Shown here: positions 44,381-53,159 of the stretch, in pieces
Position numbering within the stretch: the first letter of the stretch is position 1
Layout: each line of letters opens with the position of its first letter
Assembly: GCF_900258485.1 (NCBI RefSeq)
Contig: NZ_OGVE01000002.1
Coordinates: 288,752-352,751 of the forward strand
Source of the DNA: Helcococcus massiliensis
GTDB lineage: Bacteria > Bacillota > Clostridia > Tissierellales > Peptoniphilaceae
Reading direction: 5' to 3'
DNA: 64,000 nt
Position numbers and translations under genes: made by a program
Notes under the pieces: model-generated
Told to the model about the DNA's origin: nothing
Databases searched by the model: none
The model's input: only the letters and a program-made list of their open reading frames with translations

Positions 44381-47300
44381 TTATTGTTCATCCTTACTCT
44401 TCTTTTTTGAAACAAATAAGAATGCTATTAATGCAACAAGTGCAATACCGCCTAGGTACATAATTCCGTCGTCACCTGTCTTTGGAGCTGATGAATTATT
44501 TGCACCTGGTTTTGTTGATCCTTCTTTGTTTGAGTCTTTTGATCCTGGGTTATTTGGAACAACTCCTGGTTTGTTAGGATCTTTTGGATCATTGTTTCCT
44601 GGAGTTCCTGGTTTACCTGGATCATTTGGTTTATTTTCACCTGGTTTGTTTGGATCCTTGTCTTCAGGCTTGTCAGGATTTTCTGGATCTTTGTCTCCTG
44701 GTTTGCCAGGGTTTTCTGGATCCTTGTCTCCTGGTTTGTCAGGATTTTCTGGATCCTTGTCTCCTGGTTTGTCTGGATTTTCTGGATCATTATCTCCTGG
44801 TTTGTTTGGATCTTTTGGATCTTCTTCACCTGGTTTGTTTGGATCTTTTGGATCTTCTTCACCTGGTTTGTCTGGATCCTTTGGATCTTCAGGATTTTCT
44901 GGATCTATTGGAGGAATTTCACATACATTCTTAGTTCCGATTTCAATAATCATGTCTTGTTTTTCTGTGATTGTCTTAGTTTCTCTAGACACTTCCTCAC
45001 TATTTACAACTTTAACTGTTGTTTCAGTCTTACCAACTATTCCTTCTTGAACAACCTTGTGTTTACCAGCTTCTAATTCAGGATTTTCTCTGATAATTAC
45101 ATTGTATGCTTGTTCACTTTCATACTTGAATTCACCTTCAGTCTTTGTACCGTATTCTACGATCTTATTCTTTGGTTCAACTCTTTCTTCAGTTACTTCA
45201 AGCTTACCTGTTTCCTTGTTGAATGTAGTTGTATATTTTACAGATCCTTTTGAACCTTCTTCGATGACTTTTTCTTCACCTGCTTTAAGTTCTGGATTGT
45301 GTCTGTATTCTGTATCATGACCTAATTCAACTTCTTTAACAACTGGTTTTACACCAACTCTTACAACTCTATCTTCTTTTTCTGTAATTGTCTTAACTGT
45401 TTCTTTTGCTTCACCAACTGGTTTACTATCTTTCACTTTTTGTGTGATAGTTACTTCTTCCTTACCTGGTTTTCCTTCTTTTTCAATCTTTTGGAATCCA
45501 GCTTCTAAAGTTTCATCATAGATAACCTTAGTTTCAAAAGGAATTTCTCTTTCGATAGTCTTGGTTACTTCACCTTCGGTTGGTTTTCTACCAACTTTAA
45601 CAATCTTGTTAACAGGTTCTGTAATTGTCTTGAATTCGCCTTCTTGAACTTCTACTACCTTGCCATCTTTGATAACAAGTGTATTGGTTCTTTCTTGTTC
45701 ACCTGGTTTACCTTCTTGAACAACTTTTTCTTCACCTGGTTCTAGTGAATCATCGTATTCAATGATTGTTTCGAATGGTAGTGCTTTCTTTTCAACTATT
45801 TCGTGAGTACCGTCGTTTGTTCCCTTACCTACTTGGATAAGTGCATCTTCTGCTGGAACAATTACTTCTTTTGGTTCTCCATCAATTTGTGAATCTTTGA
45901 TAGTCCATGTTGTAGTCTTTGTTCCAACCTTACCAGGTTTAACTATTCTGTATTCACCCTTCTTAAGGTCGTCAACTTCTTCAACTTTGTATTCAAATGG
46001 TAATTCTTCTACATGTGTTACTTCACCTGTTGAACTATCTTCACCAACTAATATTATAGCATTTTTAGGTTCTCTAGTTGTCTTAAATTCAGACTCTTCA
46101 GTTACTTTTGAGTTAACAATTGTAAGAGTCCTTTCTTTTAGACCAGATTCACCTATTTGTTGTACTCCATCGATTTCAGCATATTTCCATTCACCTTTTT
46201 TAAGTGTTGGATCTTTTCTTACTTCAATTTCAAATGGAATTGTTTCAGTTTCTTTGTATTGACCATCAGTCTTAGATCCTACTCTAATCTTTCTAGTAAC
46301 TGGTTCTTTTGTCTTAGTTACTTCACCACGAGTTTCATCAACCGCTTGTCCATTTTCTATCTTGATTGTAGTTTTTACTTCTTGTTCACCAAGTTCACCT
46401 TTTTGGTCTTCTACAATTTGGTTTGGTGCTAATGTTGGATCAATTAACACTTCTGTTTCAAATGGAATTGGGTCTTTGTCTATATATTCAACTGTTCCAG
46501 TGAAGTTTCCATCACCTACTTCGATAATTTCTTTTACTGGTGCTATTGTTTCTACAGGATCTGAAGTCTTTGTTACTACGGAGTTTTCTATAGTAATTGT
46601 ATATTTTTCTTCACCTTCTACACCTTTTTGTACAACTTTGTATTCTCCCTTTTGAAGTTCTTTATTTACTCTTACTTCTACTTCAAATGGCTTTTTACTT
46701 GTGTATACATGTGTACCTTCTGTCTTAGCAGGTCCAACTTTTACAATTCTCTTCACTGGAGCTTTTGTTTGTTTTGTTTCGCCTTCTTCTGACTTAGTTA
46801 CTTGGCCATTTATAATTGTGTGTGTTACTGTGGTTTCTTCTTCACCAAGTTCACCTTCTTGTTCAACCTTTGTTGTACCTGGTTCCATTGAATTATCTAC
46901 AACATATTCTGTTTCAAATTCAACAGCTTTGGTTTTCTTAGTTTCAAGAGTACCTGTGAAGTCAGCATTACCCACTTCTATAATTTCATTAACTGGTGCT
47001 TTTGTTTCTTTTGGTTCTGAAGTATTTGTTACTTTTGAGTTTTCAATAGTAATTGTGTATTCTTCTTCACCTTCTACACCTTTTTGAACAACTTTGTGTT
47101 CACCCTTCTTAAGTTCTGGGTTTACTCTTACTTCTACTTCAAATGGTATTTTATTTACATATTCATGTGTACCATTAGTCTTAGCAGGTCCAACTTTTAC
47201 AATTCTTTTTACTGGTTCTTTTGTACGTGTTGGCTCACTTCTTTCTGACTTAGTTACTTCACCATCTACAATTGTATGAGTTACAGTAACTTCTTCTTCA

Positions 47301-49660
47301 CCAAGTGAACCTTCTTGTTCAACTTCAACTTTACCTGGTGCTAATGAATTATCTACTTTGTATTCTGTTTCAAATTCTATAGCTTTAGTTTCCTTAGTTT
47401 CAAATGTTCCATTAGTCCCATAAGATACAAATTGAACTTCTACTTCTTTTGTAGCAACTTCTTGTTCTCCATCAAAATAATGTGCTGTTACAGGAACATT
47501 TAATAAAGCTCCATTTATAGATTTTCCATCTTCAGCATTCGGAACTGTTGCAGTTACGGTACCTGTGTTTTCATCAATTGATACATTCCAAGTATTTCCT
47601 TTATCATCTGTATAAGTGTTAGATGCTAAAGTGAATCTAGTTGGTTTTCTATTGTATGAATCTTCTTGGTTTATTATCACTTCTGAAGATAGTTTATCTC
47701 CTGCTTTACCAGCCTTAGCATTATATCTTGCATCTATATTTGTTCTTTCTTTGATAACAAATTCTGCCTTAGTCTTTTCTATAATTTCTTTGTCAGGTTC
47801 ATTTGGATCAGAGTATTTTGCAATTACTGGTACACTTAGTTTTTCACCACCATTAAATTTAGATGGGTCTACTGGTTTAGCAGTCACTGTACCTGTTTTT
47901 TTATCAATTGATACATTCCATTCATTGCCATGGTCATCCTTAAACTCTGTTCCTTCTGGTATATAATATCCAGTTGGTTTAAGTTTTTTGTCATCTCCTA
48001 CAAGTTTTGCAGGTGACTTTTGTTCTTCTGAAGGGAAGGCAACTTGTGCAGAATATTCTGGTCTGTTGTTGCTTGATTCTTGAACAACGAAGTGGAACCA
48101 GTGTGTATCAGTTGATCCATTTGTATATGTGTAAACTAATGGTACTGCAACAAAGTCCCCTGCTTTAGCAGATAATGGTGGGGTTACTGTAAAAGTTGTT
48201 GGAAGTGTATCTTCATCATACTTCAATATCCATTTATCTTCTTCAGCTTTACCTTCGTTGATTTTATCTATAAATTTTCTATCAATAGATCCGATTGCCT
48301 GATTTGCATCTTTAGCAGCTTCCATTTGATCTGGTGTTTTTTGGTTAGGGAATAAATCTTTATTATTTCTATCTTCTGGCACATAAAGTTCTACTTTAAA
48401 CTCTTCACCAGGTTTTACAGCAGATGAAGTATGTTTTGATGTATCAGCTTTATTACCATCAATAAATCCTTGATCGTAATATCTTGTATCATCAAGGTTT
48501 AACTTAAATGAACCAATTAAATTGTAGTGGTCATATCGGTCGATGCCTTGCTTGTCGATTACTACATCTTGTCCCTTGTGGTTGATTGTAGTAGTACCAG
48601 CACCTGTTCCTACATAAGTTCCTTTATCCCATTCTTCTTCAGCCGCTTGAGCTATAGCGTTAAATTCCTCAGCTGTTCTTGGACGAGTAAAGAATTTAAC
48701 TTCTAGACTTTGAATCCCTTTAAAGTTAGGGTCTTTATAAAAAATAGAATCCTTATTAAGATTACCATTTTCGTCTATTACACCTGCTGGCATTTTAATT
48801 ACTACTTTATCATTTTCATCAATATACGCTTCTGCTCCAGGTACAATTTCACCTGTTACAGGATGGTAGACTTGTCCTACTAGTCTTTCTCTGGCATTTT
48901 TATCAAGGTTTTCTACAGATATGTCAGTAGTTATAGTTTGTCCTTGAACAAATTCCGTTTTATTATGACTTCCATTTAACTTTATAAGTTGAAGTATATC
49001 ATTTTCATTTGGCCATGGGTTGACCTTGTAGCTTATACCGAAGCTATCTCCGAAAAACTTAGTAGTAGGATTATTTTGAGTGTAATTATCCTTGAAACCA
49101 AAGGAAGTAGAGTCATTATCCTTGTTATTGATGTGCTCTAAAGTTTCATTACTTGCTTCGTAGTTTAAGTTTCTTTGTCTCCCACTAGATGTTAACTCTG
49201 TATTTTCTTGTGGCTTGTAGCTTACAGCAGGAGATTCAGCAGTTAATTTATCTCCCTGACCCATCATTGGCTTATTTCCAGTATTTATAGGAATAAGACC
49301 AGCATCAGTTACAGTAACCTTGGTATAGGTTCTTTGGCCTGTTTTCTTGTCGATGGTGATTTGGTAACCATATTCAGTTTTACTTGGTGATGTAACCGAC
49401 GGATTTTTAAACTCGAACTTAAAACCATCTTTTTCTACCTTTTCATCAGTATTAACTAAGTTTTGATTAGTGTCTCCCGGTTTCAAATCAGTTTGTCTAT
49501 AGCGCTCTTTGTCGTTATAGTCTTTTATCTTAGCTTCATCTTTAGTATAGTTCATCTCATTTGCAGCTTGTACCAAGTTCATTGGTATAAAGCTTACAAG
49601 TAAAGCAAATGCTAAAAGAAAGCTTAAGATTTTTCTTGTTTTAATACTATCTTTAATCAT
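44381..49660 (-). CDS. Giant sortase-anchored adhesin with eleven G5-like repeats
   Basis: The 1759-residue protein has a signal peptide (1-32), a unique N-terminal region (about 33-530) that is the likely ligand-binding head, and two Rib/YPDG-like modules with NVSIDKKTGTVTA or NVSIDENTGTVTA (about 530-745). About eleven G5 domains follow (750-1577), recognisable by PFE(T/V)xVxxxxxLxxGxxxVxxxGxxG and ending IxxVG. In the first four, two types alternate (E-type VTHTI.G.VTKS and F-type YTITIENS.VT). A Pro/Asp/Lys-rich wall-spanning stretch DPENPDKPGDK (1580-1720) precedes APKTGDDG and a KKKSKDEQ tail. G5-rich proteins such as SasG/Aap form fibrils that mediate accumulation and biofilm. The near-identical repeats allow length variation. 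Confidence 0.88.
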   Translation of the reverse strand: MIKDSIKTRKILSFLLAFALLVSFIPMNLVQAANEMNYTKDEAKIKDYNDKERYRQTDLKPGDTNQNLVNTDEKVEKDGFKFEFKNPSVTSPSKTEYGYQITIDKKTGQRTYTKVTVTDAGLIPINTGNKPMMGQGDKLTAESPAVSYKPQENTELTSSGRQRNLNYEASNETLEHINNKDNDSTSFGFKDNYTQNNPTTKFFGDSFGISYKVNPWPNENDILQLIKLNGSHNKTEFVQGQTITTDISVENLDKNARERLVGQVYHPVTGEIVPGAEAYIDENDKVVIKMPAGVIDENGNLNKDSIFYKDPNFKGIQSLEVKFFTRPRTAEEFNAIAQAAEEEWDKGTYVGTGAGTTTINHKGQDVVIDKQGIDRYDHYNLIGSFKLNLDDTRYYDQGFIDGNKADTSKHTSSAVKPGEEFKVELYVPEDRNNKDLFPNQKTPDQMEAAKDANQAIGSIDRKFIDKINEGKAEEDKWILKYDEDTLPTTFTVTPPLSAKAGDFVAVPLVYTYTNGSTDTHWFHFVVQESSNNRPEYSAQVAFPSEEQKSPAKLVGDDKKLKPTGYYIPEGTEFKDDHGNEWNVSIDKKTGTVTAKPVDPSKFNGGEKLSVPVIAKYSDPNEPDKEIIEKTKAEFVIKERTNIDARYNAKAGKAGDKLSSEVIINQEDSYNRKPTRFTLASNTYTDDKGNTWNVSIDENTGTVTATVPNAEDGKSINGALLNVPVTAHYFDGEQEVATKEVEVQFVSYGTNGTFETKETKAIEFETEYKVDNSLAPGKVEVEQEGSLGEEEVTVTHTIVDGEVTKSERSEPTRTKEPVKRIVKVGPAKTNGTHEYVNKIPFEVEVRVNPELKKGEHKVVQKGVEGEEEYTITIENSKVTNTSEPKETKAPVNEIIEVGNADFTGTLETKKTKAVEFETEYVVDNSMEPGTTKVEQEGELGEEETTVTHTIINGQVTKSEEGETKQTKAPVKRIVKVGPAKTEGTHVYTSKKPFEVEVRVNKELQKGEYKVVQKGVEGEEKYTITIENSVVTKTSDPVETIAPVKEIIEVGDGNFTGTVEYIDKDPIPFETEVLIDPTLAPNQIVEDQKGELGEQEVKTTIKIENGQAVDETRGEVTKTKEPVTRKIRVGSKTDGQYKETETIPFEIEVRKDPTLKKGEWKYAEIDGVQQIGESGLKERTLTIVNSKVTEESEFKTTREPKNAIILVGEDSSTGEVTHVEELPFEYKVEEVDDLKKGEYRIVKPGKVGTKTTTWTIKDSQIDGEPKEVIVPAEDALIQVGKGTNDGTHEIVEKKALPFETIIEYDDSLEPGEEKVVQEGKPGEQERTNTLVIKDGKVVEVQEGEFKTITEPVNKIVKVGRKPTEGEVTKTIEREIPFETKVIYDETLEAGFQKIEKEGKPGKEEVTITQKVKDSKPVGEAKETVKTITEKEDRVVRVGVKPVVKEVELGHDTEYRHNPELKAGEEKVIEEGSKGSVKYTTTFNKETGKLEVTEERVEPKNKIVEYGTKTEGEFKYESEQAYNVIIRENPELEAGKHKVVQEGIVGKTETTVKVVNSEEVSRETKTITEKQDMIIEIGTKNVCEIPPIDPENPEDPKDPDKPGEEDPKDPNKPGEEDPKDPNKPGDNDPENPDKPGDKDPENPDKPGDKDPENPGKPGDKDPENPDKPEDKDPNKPGENKPNDPGKPGTPGNNDPKDPNKPGVVPNNPGSKDSNKEGSTKPGANNSSAPKTGDDGIMYLGGIALVALIAFLFVSKKKSKDEQ
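44640..44890 (-). repeat. Proline-rich wall-spanning repeats
   Basis: In-frame short repeats encode DPENPDKPGDK and DPKDPNKPGEE variants. Several adjacent copies are nearly identical at DNA level (GGATCCTTGTCTCCTGGTTT recurring), so the number of copies is likely to vary. Confidence 0.85.
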
Positions 49661-49793
49661 TTTTTTCTCCTTTATAGTATTTTCCTATTCTTTTATTTAG
49701 AATATTTCTCTAACATCCTTATAAGTTGATTATAGTAGTTATATAGGAAAAAATCTACTATAATTATGTAAAAATTAATTTATATTTTCAGAA

Positions 49794-49824
49794 GAAAAAA
49801 TTCCAAAGCAATAACTTTGGAATT
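49794..49824 (-). terminator. Terminator of the FMN-binding lipoprotein gene
   Basis: AATTCCAAAG/CTTTGGAATT stem and U-tract in leftward transcripts. Confidence 0.85.
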
Positions 49825-49835
49825 TAATCTTAATG

Positions 49836-50279
49836 TTATTTACTTAATGCATCTTTTACTGCTGCTTTGATAGCATCTGATGTAACTGTTGAACCAGCAA
49901 TACTGTCAACATCTGTTGAGTTAGCTGCTACTATAGCTGCTGGTATATCTTTTAATGCTGCATCAGCTAAGCCTTCTGTTTCAGCGTGTTCTTTAACTTC
50001 AACTGAAGTTATCTTTCCACCTTCAACTTTAACTTCAACTTTTAAGTCAGCGTTGTGTCCTTTTGCTGTACCTTCGTAAGTACCATCTTTTAACTCAGCT
50101 GGTGCTTCTGCTTCTGCAGTTGTTTCTTTTACTGTTTCCTTAGCTGTTTCTTTTGTAGATTCAGCTGGTGCTTCAGCCTTTGTTTCTGTTTTAGTTTCTG
50201 TTGGTTGCTTTCTTTCTGTACATGCTACTAAGCTAAGTACTAGAACTAAAGCTAATAAAATTGATAATGTCTTTTTCAT
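49836..50279 (-). CDS. FMN-binding domain lipoprotein
   Basis: The 147-residue lipoprotein has lipobox LVAC, a Thr/Glu/Ala-rich linker (about 22-60), and one FMN-binding domain: LKDGTYEGTAKGHNADLKVE ending DSIAGSTVTSDAI. That last motif is the covalent flavinylation site type modified by ApbE. It resembles the N-terminal domain of the flavin reductase at 23626. It may act as a small extracytoplasmic electron carrier or a partner of reductases. No ApbE is in the window. GGAGG precedes the ATG. Confidence 0.82.
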   Translation of the reverse strand: MKKTLSILLALVLVLSLVACTERKQPTETKTETKAEAPAESTKETAKETVKETTAEAEAPAELKDGTYEGTAKGHNADLKVEVKVEGGKITSVEVKEHAETEGLADAALKDIPAAIVAANSTDVDSIAGSTVTSDAIKAAVKDALSK

Positions 50280-50311
50280 TATTCCTCCCTTACTTTTTTT
50301 TGATATGGACT

Positions 50312-50320
50312 ATTATATCA
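50312..50320 (-). promoter_or_regulatory. Extended -10 promoter of the FMN-binding lipoprotein
   Basis: Minus strand TGATATAAT (TGn plus perfect -10). No good -35 box is visible. Confidence 0.55.
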
Positions 50321-50376
50321 CATTTTTTTATAATAATAAAAATTTAAATTCTTCTTAAAGCATTCATTCTTCAAGT

Positions 50377-51654
50377 TTATTCATTTATATTATCTATGTG
50401 GTCATCTATTTCTGATCCGACATTTTCTTTAAAATCTTCATCTTCAGCCATAGCCTGGTCTTTAAGTCTTTCTAATTCTTTCGAATCTTTCTTAGAAAAA
50501 TCTTGGCCTGGGTCTTTTTTAGCAAAAGTAAGGTCGTAAATCCTATTTCTAATCTCAGCTTCTTTTTCAATCTTTGACTTGTTTTTGATCCAACCTATAG
50601 CGATAACTAGAATCAATAATATTCCCATATAACCAATAATTGGATACATGATACCTACAAGCTTTTTAAATCCTACAAAGGAAAGACCAAAACCTATGAC
50701 TACTAGAATGACTAGTGTCAGGTTAAATTTCTTTTTGTCATCTCCTGATATTCTTCTTGCTAGGGCATAATATAAGGAAATACCTGTGTTAAAAATCATT
50801 CCATATATAACTAGGGACATTAACATTCCCAATACAGGATGGATATTTGTAATAACTGCCTGCATTGGCAAGTCTGAGGATATAATCACTGGTAGGTTTG
50901 CATACAAGGTAAAGGTTGCAACTGTTGTGATAATACCTACAATGAAACCACCAAAGATGCCGGCTGTTTTTGAAACTTTATTGTTGAATTCTTCCCCGCC
51001 TAGGACAAAGGCCATGGATACACCTGTCATCATACACATGGCAAAGTAGTTTAAGCTTGATAGGGCTACGTTATTTATAGCCTTAGTTTGAGTTTTTGCT
51101 AGTTCAGCAGATGCTTGTAAGTCAACGTCGCCCCAAAATATGGTATAGATGGTAGCTAGTACTATGAAAAATACTATCAAGGGTGTTAAAGATCCTATAA
51201 CTGCTGAAACTTTGTCAAAGTCAAATTGACTAACTATGATGATCAAAGCAGCACATATCACGGCACCAACCCAGTTTGGTAAGGCAAATTGTTGGTTTAG
51301 GTTTGAACCTGCCCCTGCTATCATTACAAAACCTATTACAAAACAGGTGATGGTAAGGGCTATATCCAGCAATTTAACAACAATCGGATGGGTCATTTGC
51401 TCCAAGACCTCGCTGTGTTCGCTAGCTAAAAAGTATGAACTCATTGATAATAGGATATAACCAAATGCTACATGAAGAAGACCTGTCACGGTAACAGCTA
51501 TAAGTCCAGGCACTCCAAATCCTACAAAGTATTGTATAAGCTCTTGGCCTGAAGCAAGCCCTGCTCCAGTCAAAACTCCTACATAAGCAAAGGCCATGAT
51601 GATTGACCTTTTTATTCTGTCTTTTCTAATATTTGTTCTTAATTGTTCTGTCAT
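50377..51654 (-). CDS. YkvI-like membrane transport protein
   Basis: The 425-residue protein has ten or more helices with the APC/LeuT-type start AFAYVGVLTGAGLASGQELIQYF and a broken first helix (GVLTGAGLASG), as in Bacillus YkvI. The C-terminal 60 residues are charged and cytoplasmic. Likely a secondary transporter for a small organic or amino-acid solute; substrate unknown. It is monocistronic with a promoter just upstream. Confidence 0.78.
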   Translation of the reverse strand: MTEQLRTNIRKDRIKRSIIMAFAYVGVLTGAGLASGQELIQYFVGFGVPGLIAVTVTGLLHVAFGYILLSMSSYFLASEHSEVLEQMTHPIVVKLLDIALTITCFVIGFVMIAGAGSNLNQQFALPNWVGAVICAALIIIVSQFDFDKVSAVIGSLTPLIVFFIVLATIYTIFWGDVDLQASAELAKTQTKAINNVALSSLNYFAMCMMTGVSMAFVLGGEEFNNKVSKTAGIFGGFIVGIITTVATFTLYANLPVIISSDLPMQAVITNIHPVLGMLMSLVIYGMIFNTGISLYYALARRISGDDKKKFNLTLVILVVIGFGLSFVGFKKLVGIMYPIIGYMGILLILVIAIGWIKNKSKIEKEAEIRNRIYDLTFAKKDPGQDFSKKDSKELERLKDQAMAEDEDFKENVGSEIDDHIDNINE

Positions 51655-51686
51655 TTCTCCTCATTTCTCATAAAATATACCTATCA

Positions 51687-51715
51687 ATGATAGCAGAGGG
51701 GCGGCGGTATTGCAA
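51687..51715 (-). promoter_or_regulatory. Promoter of the YkvI-like gene
   Basis: Minus strand: -35 TTGCAA, 17-base spacer, -10 TATCAT. The spacer is unusually GC-rich for this genome (CCGCCGCCCC). Confidence 0.55.
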
Positions 51716-51739
51716 GTTTGGGTGTTGGGTGTTCCGGGA

Positions 51740-52085
51740 TCATGTAGTGAGTCCGTTTTGTTGATTTTGGCTGTTACGGACTCATGTTGTGAGTACTTTT
51801 TGACTTTTTTTAACATTACAGACTCAGGTTGTGAGTACTTATTGACGTTTTTTAACATTACAGACTCAGGTTGTGAGTACTTATTGTTGATTTTTGTTGG
51901 TACGGACTCAGATAGTGAGTCCGTTTTAGCGATTTTTGACATTACAGACTCAGATCGTGAGTACTTATTGGTGGTTTTAGCTGATACAGACTCAGTTTTG
52001 GAGTACTTTTTGGATTTTTTTGTTGTTACAGACTCAGGTAGTGAGTCTGTTTTGTCATTTTTGAGCTGATACGGACTCAGGAATC
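51740..52085. repeat. Tandem hairpin array, 42-bp period (family C)
   Basis: TGAGT, or its equivalent, occurs at 51748, 51790, 51832, 51874, 51916, 51958, 52000 and 52042: exactly 42 bp each time. Each is preceded five bases earlier by GACTCA, giving inverted repeats such as CGGACTCA-GATAG-TGAGTCCG. Spacers are T-rich. Because 42 is divisible by three, long frames stay open on both strands, but they give only a low-complexity 14-residue repeat without a ribosome site. Confidence 0.9.
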
Positions 52086-52171
52086 AAATCTATTTTTAGG
52101 AATTGTATTGTATCTACCTCAATATTGTATACTTCATCTTGATAAAAGTTTTAGAGTAAATATATTCTTCT

Positions 52172-52281
52172 AACCTATCGTTAAAATTTACAAATAGGTC
52201 TATTAACTTCAACAACTTATCGCTTAAATTTAACGATAGGTCTATTATTTTTCTACCCTTCTTCAAAATTTGATAATAGGT
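52172..52281. repeat. Short hairpin array, 42-bp period (family D)
   Basis: CCTATCGTTAAA...AAATAGGTCTATTA is followed 42 bp later by CTTATCGCTTAAA...CGATAGGTCTATTA and then a degenerate third half-copy. Arms are CTATCG/CGATAG type. No gene is present in 52085-52420. Confidence 0.7.
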
Positions 52282-52373
52282 ACAAATCCACTAACTCACC
52301 TACTCATTCTCCAAACATCCCAATCAGCCTAAACCTATCCATAATCAGCTGAAATCTCCAATTCAGCCCAAAC

Positions 52374-52410
52374 AAAAACCCCTCAAGTCAGCAAAACCAA
52401 CTTGAGAGGT
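52374..52410 (-). terminator. Terminator of the M50 peptidase-esterase operon
   Basis: CCTCTCAAGT/ACTTGAGGGG stem with a U5 tail in leftward transcripts. Confidence 0.8.
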
Positions 52411-52424
52411 TACTCTTTTAAAAA

Positions 52425-53159
52425 CTACAATTCCCTGTCTTCAAAAATCTTTTCTAACACTCTATCCCAGAGTCCCCATTCATGCTCTCCATCAAGATAA
52501 TAGTCTTTGACCGAGACATGGTCTCTAATCTCGTCCATCAAATACTTGATATCCTCTGCCTCTACTATCTTGTCCTGCATACCGGTATAAGAATAAATCT
52601 CGACAGGCTTCATAGTATCTTTGTTTTTCTCAAAACTTGTAAGAGGATGGTGACTCTTGTATTCTGCGTCATCTTCAAAGATTCCCCAAGTCCTGATTTC
52701 TAAATCAGTCCTCATGTGTCTGGCTAGGTATGGTGAAAGTAAGAATGCCTTAGAAAAAATATCCGAATGCCTGAAAGAATAATTCAAGGCACCCCATCCA
52801 CCTAGGGACAAACCTACTAGATATCTATCTTCTCGACCTATATTAAAAGAATATCTTTTCTCTAAACCAGGTATCAAGTCCTTAAAAATAGCAGATTCGA
52901 CCTTCATATACTTGTCTACATAATAACTATTAAAGCCATCTACAAATATAGCAACCAAAGAAAAACCCGACTTTTTATTGAAGTCATCCAAGTATTTTTC
53001 AAGGCTAGTTTTGCTATAAAAATCTGTGTGGTTGCCACCTGCTCCATGAAGAAAATATACAAGCTTCATATTTTCTCTGTCTAAATTTTCCGGTTCATAA
53101 ATTGAATAGTTCCAATCTAATTTAAGCTGGTCAGACCAGAGGGTATCTACATTAATCAT
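52425..53159 (-). CDS. Esterase family protein (alpha/beta hydrolase)
   Basis: The 244-residue protein is of the esterase-D/tributyrin-esterase group: oxyanion loop FLHGAGGNHTDF (37-48), nucleophile LVGLSLGGWGAL (Ser118), acid in YSYTGMQDKIVE and histidine in DGEHEWGLWD. No signal peptide is seen. Its ATG overlaps the stop of the M50 peptidase gene (ATGA), so the two are co-translated. The physiological ester is unknown. Confidence 0.85.
   Translation of the reverse strand: MINVDTLWSDQLKLDWNYSIYEPENLDRENMKLVYFLHGAGGNHTDFYSKTSLEKYLDDFNKKSGFSLVAIFVDGFNSYYVDKYMKVESAIFKDLIPGLEKRYSFNIGREDRYLVGLSLGGWGALNYSFRHSDIFSKAFLLSPYLARHMRTDLEIRTWGIFEDDAEYKSHHPLTSFEKNKDTMKPVEIYSYTGMQDKIVEAEDIKYLMDEIRDHVSVKDYYLDGEHEWGLWDRVLEKIFEDREL

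Noticed and set aside
44214..45050. A long plus-strand frame opposite the end of the giant adhesin.
   Set aside because: It mirrors the Pro-rich repeats of the minus-strand gene, has no ribosome site and overlaps a clear coding region.
51710..52069. A 119-codon open frame on the plus strand (and 93 codons on the minus strand) in the 42-bp array.
   Set aside because: It is open only because the repeat period is divisible by three. There is no ribosome site, the product is a low-complexity 14-residue repeat, and conservation follows the inverted-repeat arms instead of codons.
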